Shown one piece after another: positions 58,417-64,000 of a stretch of DNA of 64,000 nt (its first letter is position 1; every line of letters starts with the position of its first letter). Where the stretch lies: the NCBI GenBank assembly GCA_023525915.1, contig CP026657.1, forward strand, positions 2,442,001 through 2,506,000. Direction: 5' to 3'. Position numbers and translations under genes: made by a program. Origin of the DNA: Acetispira formosa (nom. nud.). Lineage in GTDB: Bacteria > Desulfobacterota > Desulfarculia > Adiutricales > Adiutricaceae. The notes under the pieces are model-generated. The model ran no database searches and was not told where the DNA came from. It was given only the letters and a program-made list of their open reading frames with translations.

Positions 58417-58785
58417 TTAGACCACGGCCTCAAAGGCATTGATAATGTGCCGCACCATCGGCGCTCCGCCCGGCGGGCTCACCACCTCCACCACATCGAA
58501 ACGGGCCGGGCGGTCGCTCCATTTGCGGCTCTGCAAAAATAGTGAAGCCACCATCGTCAGCTTTTTCCGCTTGCGGAAATCCACCGCATCCGACGGCCTT
58601 CGCCCCGCGCGTGCGCGCGTCTTAACCTCTACCACCACCACGGTCCGCCCGTCAACCGCCACCAGATCAAGCTCGCCCAAGGCATTGACCACGTTCCGGC
58701 CGACAATCTTGTATCCCAGGCCCTCCAGGTGACTGGCGGCCAGGTCTTCACCTTTGCGTCCCAGTTCGCGGTTATCGCCCCGCAT
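58417..58785 (-). CDS. YraN/UPF0102 family endonuclease-like protein
   Basis: 122 residues from MRGDNRELGRKGEDLAASHL. The nuclease-like core has RNVVNALGELDLVAVDGRTV and VVVEVKTRARAGR, then RFDVVEVV. This is an RecB-type restriction endonuclease-like fold, found next to rnhB in many genomes. It overlaps the rnhB 3' end by 14 nt. The start at 58785 is chosen since the family begins here; upstream residues are not conserved. Confidence 0.9.
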   Translation of the reverse strand: MRGDNRELGRKGEDLAASHLEGLGYKIVGRNVVNALGELDLVAVDGRTVVVVEVKTRARAGRRPSDAVDFRKRKKLTMVASLFLQSRKWSDRPARFDVVEVVSPPGGAPMVRHIINAFEAVV

Positions 58786-59443
58786 CGAAATCGAAACCTT
58801 CAGCTTTGACCGCCGGAGCCTCATCCTGCCGCACTCCCCGGAAAGTCAGGCGGTGACAGGGGCAGGGGCCGTGTTCAACCAACGCTTTCAAATGAACGGC
58901 CGTGCCGTAGCCCTTGTGTTTATCAAAGCCGTACTGGGGATAGACCTGATGCATGTCTGTCATGATTCTGTCCCGTGTGACCTTGGCCATTATGGAGGCC
59001 GCGCCAATGGAGAGGGACCGGTAATCACCCTTGACCACTGTTTTCAGGGGAATGGAAATGCCGGGGCTGTAATTGCCGTCCACCAGCAAAAACTCCGGTT
59101 TCACAGCCAGCTTTTCCACGGCCAGCCGCATGGCTTTCATGGCCGCGTGCAGCGGGTTGAGACGGTCGACCTCATCGGCCTCCACAGCCGCCCAGGCCCA
59201 AGCCAGGGCTCGCGCGCTGATCATCTCATAAGCGGCCGTGCGGGCCGCTTCCTTCATTTTTTTGGAATCGGTCACACCCGGATATTCAGCCGCCGGATCG
59301 AGCACTACCGCCGCCGCCACTACCGGACCGGCCAGGGGACCGCGCCCGGCCTCGTCCACACCGGCCAGAACACCGGTTCTCTCCCTGAAAAGGGCGTCAA
59401 AGCTGGCGGCGTCCAGACCGCTGTCATCAAACATATTCCGCAT
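58772..59443 (-). CDS. rnhB: Ribonuclease HII
   Basis: About 223 residues. DEAGRGPLAGPVVAAAVVL carries the first catalytic Asp-Glu pair, VDGNYSPG and RDRIMTDM the others, with HKGYGTAVHLKALVEHGPCP near the C-terminus. It removes ribonucleotides from DNA and RNA:DNA hybrids. The start is uncertain (59443 or 59434); upstream residues do not match the family. Confidence 0.93.
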   Translation of the reverse strand: MRNMFDDSGLDAASFDALFRERTGVLAGVDEAGRGPLAGPVVAAAVVLDPAAEYPGVTDSKKMKEAARTAAYEMISARALAWAWAAVEADEVDRLNPLHAAMKAMRLAVEKLAVKPEFLLVDGNYSPGISIPLKTVVKGDYRSLSIGAASIMAKVTRDRIMTDMHQVYPQYGFDKHKGYGTAVHLKALVEHGPCPCHRLTFRGVRQDEAPAVKAEGFDFDAGR

Positions 59444-59487
59444 TCGTTGGGAACCCGCAATCGTTAGAGATAAAAGCCAAAGTGAAG

Positions 59488-59516
59488 TTGACAAACATCA
59501 GCCATTATACAATAAT
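59488..59516 (+). promoter_or_regulatory. Promoter of xerD and the DHH-CBS-PAP gene
   Basis: TTGACA at 59488-59493, 17 bp, AATAAT at 59511-59516. Lies in the divergent region between rnhB and xerD. Confidence 0.6.
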
Positions 59517-59595
59517 CCTGATATATTCGAAAGGGCCGGAACCTGCCTGACGGCGGCGGGTTCATGGACATTGCAAGGCCGCAGGATGTCAGCAC

Positions 59596-60561
59596 ATGGA
59601 TTCAGTCAAAGAGGGCAAAGTCAAAACCGGGCCCGAAGAGTTGTTTGAAAACGCTCTGGACCTCTATCTGGGGCACCTTCGCGTTGAACGCAATTTGTCC
59701 GACAATACCCTGATGGCCTACGGCCATGACCTTACGGCATTCACCGCCTGGCTGGCCGGACACAATGTCCAGGGCTGGGACAAGGTCGAGCGCCACCATT
59801 TAATGGCCTACCTTCTGGAACTGGCCGCCCCCAAACGCCTCGCGCCCCGCAGCCGGGCCAGAGCCATATCCTCCATCAAGGCCTTTTTCAGATTCCTGGA
59901 GGATGAAAAGATCGTCAGCTTCAATCCGGCCCACAATTTCGAAACGCCCAAGTTGCCGCGCACTCTCCCCAAGGCCTTGAGCACCGATGAAATTCGTCTC
60001 CTGGTGGAAGCGCCGGAAACCGACACGCCGTTAGGCCTGCGCAACCGCACTATGTTTGAGTTAATGTATTCAGCCGGTCTTCGGGTATCCGAACTCCTGG
60101 CCCTGAACATGGCCCAGTGCAACCTCGATGACGCTTTCATCCGCGTCCACGGCAAGGGCGACAAGGAACGGCTGGCCCCTATGGGAGAAGTGGCCGTGAA
60201 CCTCATGAAACGCTATCTGAAAGAGGGCCGTCCCCATCTGGTTAAACCCAAAAGCGGCGGCGTGGTCTTCCTCAATAAAAACGGCGGCCGCCTCTCCCGT
60301 CAGTATTTCTGGCGCATTCTGACCAGCTACACCGATCTTCTGGGCTTGAGCGGCGTCACTCCCCACGTTTTGCGCCATTCCTTCGCCACTCATCTGGTTG
60401 AAGGCGGTGCGGACCTCCGAGCTGTGCAAATGATGCTGGGCCACTCCAGCCTGGCCACCACCGAGATTTATATAAAAGTGGGCGCGGAAAGACTGAGCCG
60501 GGTTCACCACCAGTATCACCCGCGTTCAGAAATGCCCCCGGACTTTAAAAACAAAGATTAA
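59596..60561 (+). CDS. xerD: Tyrosine recombinase XerD/XerC type
   Basis: 321 residues. N-terminal SAM-like domain (LYLGHLRVERNLSDNTLMAY) and the catalytic domain with Arg in SAGLRVSELLAL, Lys in GKGDKERLAP, His-Arg in HVLRHSFATHLV, His in LGHSSLATTEIY and the nucleophile Tyr in EIYIKV. Resolves chromosome dimers at dif together with FtsK. Which paralogue (C or D) is not decided; no second copy is in the window. Confidence 0.9.
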   Translation: MDSVKEGKVKTGPEELFENALDLYLGHLRVERNLSDNTLMAYGHDLTAFTAWLAGHNVQGWDKVERHHLMAYLLELAAPKRLAPRSRARAISSIKAFFRFLEDEKIVSFNPAHNFETPKLPRTLPKALSTDEIRLLVEAPETDTPLGLRNRTMFELMYSAGLRVSELLALNMAQCNLDDAFIRVHGKGDKERLAPMGEVAVNLMKRYLKEGRPHLVKPKSGGVVFLNKNGGRLSRQYFWRILTSYTDLLGLSGVTPHVLRHSFATHLVEGGADLRAVQMMLGHSSLATTEIYIKVGAERLSRVHHQYHPRSEMPPDFKNKD

Positions 60562-60563
60562 TT

Positions 60564-63284
60564 ATGGCCTCCAAAGCAAAAAAAAACAAAGAACTCAAAA
60601 AGCCTCTGACCGTCATAACCACCCACTTCAATCCCGATTACGACGCGGTGGGTTCAATGGTGGCCGCGCGTCGCCTGTACCCTGAAGCACTTTTGGTCTT
60701 CCCCGGCGGCTCGGAGAAAAACCTGCGCCATTTCTTCATTCAGTCCCTCATCCACCTGATCGTTCCAGCCAGAGTCAAAGAGGTCGACCTTTCACAGGTG
60801 GGCCGGCTGGTGGTGGTGGATACCCGCCAACCCGGACGGATTGGTGAACTGAAGGAAGTTCTGAACAACCCCGACCTTGATATCCATCTCTACGACCATC
60901 ACCCGGACGCTCCCGGCGACATGAAGGGCTCAGTTGAGGTAGTCGCCCCAGTTGGGGCCACAGTCACCTTGCTGACGGAATTGATCGACGACTGCAACAT
61001 CAAGCTCTTGCCGGAAGAGGCCACCATGATGGCCGTGGGCCTTTATGAAGACACCGGCTCTTTCACCTTCAACTCCACCACTCCGCGCGATTACCAGGCC
61101 GCCGCTTTCCTCTTGAACCAGGGTGCGGATCTGGGCGTGGTTTCACAGTTGACCGTGCGCGAACTGACCACCGAGCAGCTGGCCCTCTTAAACACCCTCA
61201 TCGCCTCAGCCGAGACCCGTCAGGCCAGGGGCTTCAACTTCGTCATCGCCACCGCCCAGACCGAGCACTATGTGGACGACATTGCCGTCCTGGCCCATAA
61301 GATGATGGAAATCATGGGGCTGAGCATTCTGTTCGTCTTGGTGGCCATGGATAACAAAGTGCAGATGGTCATTCGCTCCCGTCTGGGGACGGTGGACGCG
61401 GCCGCCATTGCCCGCGAATTTGGCGGAGGCGGGCACCCCTCCGCCGCCGCGGCCAGCATCAGGGACATGAGCCTGAATGAAGCCCGCAAAAAGCTCGATG
61501 AAATACTGTTCGAAACGCTGGGGCAATTCTACCGGGCCCGCAGCCTGATGGTCTATCCGCCCATTACCATTGGTGAATGGCAGCCTCTGAATCAGGCCCG
61601 CGAGATTCTGATCAAATTCAGCATCAATGTGCTCCTAGTGGTCGACCGACGCGACAAAGTGGTGGGCTTCATTTCCGAACACAACGTTTCCAAGGCCCTT
61701 CATCACGGTTTGCTGGATTACCCCATCAGCGCGTTCATGAATACGGAATTCATGTCCGTCACCCCGGAGGCCAGCTTTACCGAAATCACCGAAATAATAG
61801 TGGACCGCAAACAGCGGGTTTTGCCGGTGGTGGAAGACGACAGGCCCGTAGGCGTCATTACCCGCACCGACCTCCTCCAGGTGCTGGCCGGCGACATCCA
61901 GGACACCGGCCGCCCGCAAAGCCGCGAGCCCAGCCGCCGCAATCTGGCCGCGCTGATGCGTGAAAAAATGCCGGCCGGTCTTCTAAACTTTCTCGACCAA
62001 ATGGGCCATCTGGCCGACCGGGTGGGCGTAAATCTTTACGCGGTGGGCGGCTGCGTGCGCGATGTAATCATGCGCGTCCCCTGCCACGATATTGATGTTA
62101 CGATGGACGGCGACATCAATGAATTCATCAGTCTGGTGACCCACAATCACAAACTGACCCGCGTAGTTCGCCACCCCCGATTCAAAACGGCCACCATTGA
62201 GACAGCCGAAGGTTTCATCATTGACATTTCGACCACCCGCCGCGAGTATTATGAACACCCCGGCGCCCTCCCAGTGGTGCAGGACGGCTCACTGCGAATG
62301 GATCTCTACCGTCGTGATTTCACCATCAACAGCCTGGCGGTTTCGCTCAATAACAAAAATTTCGGCGAACTGATGGATTACTATCGCGGATATCAGGATA
62401 TCAAAGACGGCTACATCCGGGTTCTGCACAACCTTAGTTTCGTGGAAGATCCGACCAGGGCTTTCCGGGCGGTTCGGTTTGAGGCCCGCTTGGGTTTCAA
62501 GATCAGCAAGATGACCGCCAACCTCCTGGAAGGTGCGGTCCGCAATAACTTCCTGACCAGCATAGACCGCCGCCGCCTCTTGCATGAACTGAAACTAATC
62601 CTTAGTGAAGACGACCCAGCCCCGGCTATCAAGCGGTTGGATGAATTTGGCCTGTTGCCCTATGTTCACCCGAAAATAGTTCTGAGACCCTACCACACCG
62701 AGCTGTTTACCAAAGTGCGCCGCGTGCGAGACTGGCTGGGCCTGACGTTTCCAGAAAAATTATCATTGGCCTGGATGATTTATCTGATGGCTTTGACGGA
62801 TCGCCTGCGTCCGCAGGACCTGTCTGAACTGGCTGAATCATTGACCATGAAAAAAAAGGAAACGCAGATGCTGACGGTGGAACGCCCAATGGCGGACGAC
62901 ATTCTGGCACGCTTCAAAAAACCACTGAAACCGCTGGCTCCCAGCCTGGCCTACCAAGCGTTTTCCGGGCTAAGTTGGGTAACCATACTTTTCATCATGG
63001 CCAAGACCGAAAATGAAGAACTCTCGCAGGCCGGAGTGGCCTACCTGACCACCTACCGCAACGTGCGGCCGGAGATCAACGGGCGGGAGCTGATGGATTT
63101 GGGCATTCCGTACGGCCCCAGCGTCCGCAAAGCGCTCGACGACTTACAACTGGTGAAGCTGGATGGACTATTATCGAACAAGCAGGATGAAATCAACTAC
63201 ATTCGTGCACACCTGTCGGAATATTTATCAATGCGTCCCATTAAAGGAAAACGGACGGAGGCGGCAAGCGGGACGCTTGAATAA
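60564..63284 (+). CDS. DHH/CBS/poly(A) polymerase fusion (A-adding tRNA nucleotidyltransferase)
   Basis: 906 residues in one frame with four parts. A DHH phosphoesterase at about 15-170 (THFNPDYDAVGSM, VVVDTRQPGR, DHHPD) with its DHHA1 partner to about 320 (REFGGGGHPSAAAAS). Two CBS domains at about 330-450. A nucleotidyltransferase head at about 485-620 (VGGCVRDVIM, HDIDVTMDGD, DPTRAFRAVRFEARLGF). An RNA-binding tail. This fused form is known in Aquifex- and Desulfobacterota-type bacteria, where adding A to CCA ends is split between two enzymes. The gene starts 2 nt after xerD, so they share a transcript. Confidence 0.88.
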   Translation: MASKAKKNKELKKPLTVITTHFNPDYDAVGSMVAARRLYPEALLVFPGGSEKNLRHFFIQSLIHLIVPARVKEVDLSQVGRLVVVDTRQPGRIGELKEVLNNPDLDIHLYDHHPDAPGDMKGSVEVVAPVGATVTLLTELIDDCNIKLLPEEATMMAVGLYEDTGSFTFNSTTPRDYQAAAFLLNQGADLGVVSQLTVRELTTEQLALLNTLIASAETRQARGFNFVIATAQTEHYVDDIAVLAHKMMEIMGLSILFVLVAMDNKVQMVIRSRLGTVDAAAIAREFGGGGHPSAAAASIRDMSLNEARKKLDEILFETLGQFYRARSLMVYPPITIGEWQPLNQAREILIKFSINVLLVVDRRDKVVGFISEHNVSKALHHGLLDYPISAFMNTEFMSVTPEASFTEITEIIVDRKQRVLPVVEDDRPVGVITRTDLLQVLAGDIQDTGRPQSREPSRRNLAALMREKMPAGLLNFLDQMGHLADRVGVNLYAVGGCVRDVIMRVPCHDIDVTMDGDINEFISLVTHNHKLTRVVRHPRFKTATIETAEGFIIDISTTRREYYEHPGALPVVQDGSLRMDLYRRDFTINSLAVSLNNKNFGELMDYYRGYQDIKDGYIRVLHNLSFVEDPTRAFRAVRFEARLGFKISKMTANLLEGAVRNNFLTSIDRRRLLHELKLILSEDDPAPAIKRLDEFGLLPYVHPKIVLRPYHTELFTKVRRVRDWLGLTFPEKLSLAWMIYLMALTDRLRPQDLSELAESLTMKKKETQMLTVERPMADDILARFKKPLKPLAPSLAYQAFSGLSWVTILFIMAKTENEELSQAGVAYLTTYRNVRPEINGRELMDLGIPYGPSVRKALDDLQLVKLDGLLSNKQDEINYIRAHLSEYLSMRPIKGKRTEAASGTLE

Positions 63285-63366
63285 AAGGCCTATTTATAGT
63301 AAAATAAACAATTCATATTCCTTAGAGTTGGTGATAGTGTCACTCAAAGGAGATGTAATCAATAAA

Positions 63367-63441
63367 GCTGGCGTAGCTCAATGGTAGAGCACCTGATTTG
63401 TAATCAGGCGGTTGCGGGTTCGATTCCCATCGCCAGCTCCA
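63367..63441 (+). tRNA. tRNA-Thr (anticodon UGU)
   Basis: Acceptor GCTGGCG pairs with CGCCAGC. Anticodon stem CCTGA/TCAGG encloses TTTGTAA, giving anticodon TGT. GGTTCGATTCC in the T arm and an encoded CCA (63439-63441). 75 nt. The 3' end is a common integration site. Confidence 0.97.
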
Positions 63442-63458
63442 GTAATCACCAAGAAATT

Positions 63459-63496
63459 AAGGCGGTTAGACCAAAAGTCTACCGCCTTGGTTTTTT
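63459..63496 (+). terminator. Terminator after tRNA-Thr
   Basis: AAGGCGGTTAGAC and GTCTACCGCCTT pair around a CAAAA-type loop, followed by GGTTTTTT. Confidence 0.85.
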
Positions 63497-63553
63497 CACT
63501 TACGGGCCAAAATCCGCACAATTGTGCGGAGCGTTCCAGACAGTGAAACCAAC

Positions 63554-64000
63554 TCAGAAATTGAATGCTTTTACCAGGGTATCGTAAGCCCCACCGGCGT
63601 AGGTTTTGGCATAACCCATAGTCGTATTGATGGAGGTATGCCCGGCGATGTCCTGAACCAGCTTCAAGGGCACCCCACGGGCCACCATCCAAGTCAGCCC
63701 GGTATGCCGCAGATCGTGAAGCTTGGCCCTCACACCCGCCGACAGGGCGACTTTATGAAAATGGTGGGTCACATAATCAGCCCGTCCTACGTTGAACACC
63801 GGCCCCGATAGCCCAGGCTCGCCCAGGGCCTCGACCGCCGGAGGCAATAACGGCACCATCCTCTCCCGGTCGCCCTTGCCGCAGACCAGGGCTTGCGGCT
63901 TGTCAATCAGGCTGATCTGCTCCCACTCAAGGCCCAAAGCCTCCCCGCGCCTAACCGCCGTCCAGACCATAAACAGCCAGAGCCGCCTATACCCCGGGTG
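63554..64000 (-). CDS. Phage/island tyrosine integrase, truncated by the window end
   Basis: About 149 visible residues, open to the last base, of a site-specific integrase catalytic domain. Arg in AVRRGEALGLEWE, His-Arg in LHDLRHTGLTWM, and His in IAGHTSINTTMGYAKTY with the nucleophile Tyr near GYAKTY. The gene points toward tRNA-Thr, which lies 113 bp away, typical of an integrase at one end of an element inserted into a tRNA gene. The rest of the element is outside the window. Confidence 0.85.
   Translation of the reverse strand, partial: HPGYRRLWLFMVWTAVRRGEALGLEWEQISLIDKPQALVCGKGDRERMVPLLPPAVEALGEPGLSGPVFNVGRADYVTHHFHKVALSAGVRAKLHDLRHTGLTWMVARGVPLKLVQDIAGHTSINTTMGYAKTYAGGAYDTLVKAFNF

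Noticed and set aside
1..64000. CRISPR array
   Set aside because: No regularly spaced direct repeats with unique spacers; the repeats found are dispersed palindromes.

Overview
The window looks like a GC-rich Gram-negative chromosome segment, most likely from an anaerobic member of the Desulfobacterota (former Deltaproteobacteria). This rests on two outer-membrane porins of a type seen in that group, RnfB/RnfC-like iron-sulfur proteins, an FmdB-type zinc ribbon, an exported isochorismatase-like hydrolase, and a DHH-CBS-poly(A)-polymerase fusion beside xerD, rnhB, yraN and rsmI. The taxonomic call is inference; no rRNA gene is present.

Layout. 1-26 kb is host core: the end of mgtE, an EF-G-like GTPase, a TPR protein with an ExbB-ExbD-FtsB-EF-P cluster, uppP, an MFS transporter, a degenerate PrmA-like gene, ilvE, coaD-tig, tRNA-Leu(UAG), two tandem porins, an FmdB-like protein, a sodium:neurotransmitter-type symporter, an isochorismatase-like protein and a glycosyltransferase. 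About 26.17-55.34 kb is a Mu-like transposable prophage lying in reverse orientation. 55.4-63.3 kb returns to host genes (rnfB/rnfC-like, rsmI, yraN, rnhB, xerD, DHH-CBS-PAP fusion, tRNA-Thr). After tRNA-Thr, the window ends inside a tyrosine integrase that marks a second integrated element.

The prophage follows Mu gene order, read on the minus strand from its left end near 55.3 kb. A repressor gene on the plus strand faces an early promoter that contains a perfect 15-bp inverted repeat. Then come HTH genes, MuA- and MuB-like transposition proteins, Gam, GemA, a Mor-like activator, a strong terminator, lysis genes (amidase, holin candidate, nested Rz/Rz1), DNA packaging, head, sheath/tube/chaperone/tape-measure genes, a tail-fibre end and an adenine methyltransferase. 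It looks defective: an in-frame deletion joins the start of the baseplate-hub gene to the end of a tail-fibre gene, removing the genes that should lie between them, and the virion-morphogenesis gene carries a frameshift.

The most interesting signals are these. A clean -1 frameshift site (TTTTTTG) lies in the tail-assembly chaperone gene. A 75-aa gene with a strong ribosome-binding site is homologous to the catalytic-glutamate segment of the phage's own transposase, and a 97-aa gene copies the C-terminal domain of its repressor without the HTH. A structured RNA candidate with its own promoter and terminator lies antisense inside the head operon. The head-morphogenesis protein appears to be fused to a nuclease-toxin-like domain. 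In the host DNA, a dispersed hairpin family has perfect or near-perfect 33-36-bp stems whose sequences differ between copies while pairing is kept, around a conserved 18-19-nt loop. There is also a roughly 780-bp imperfect palindrome between two divergent genes.
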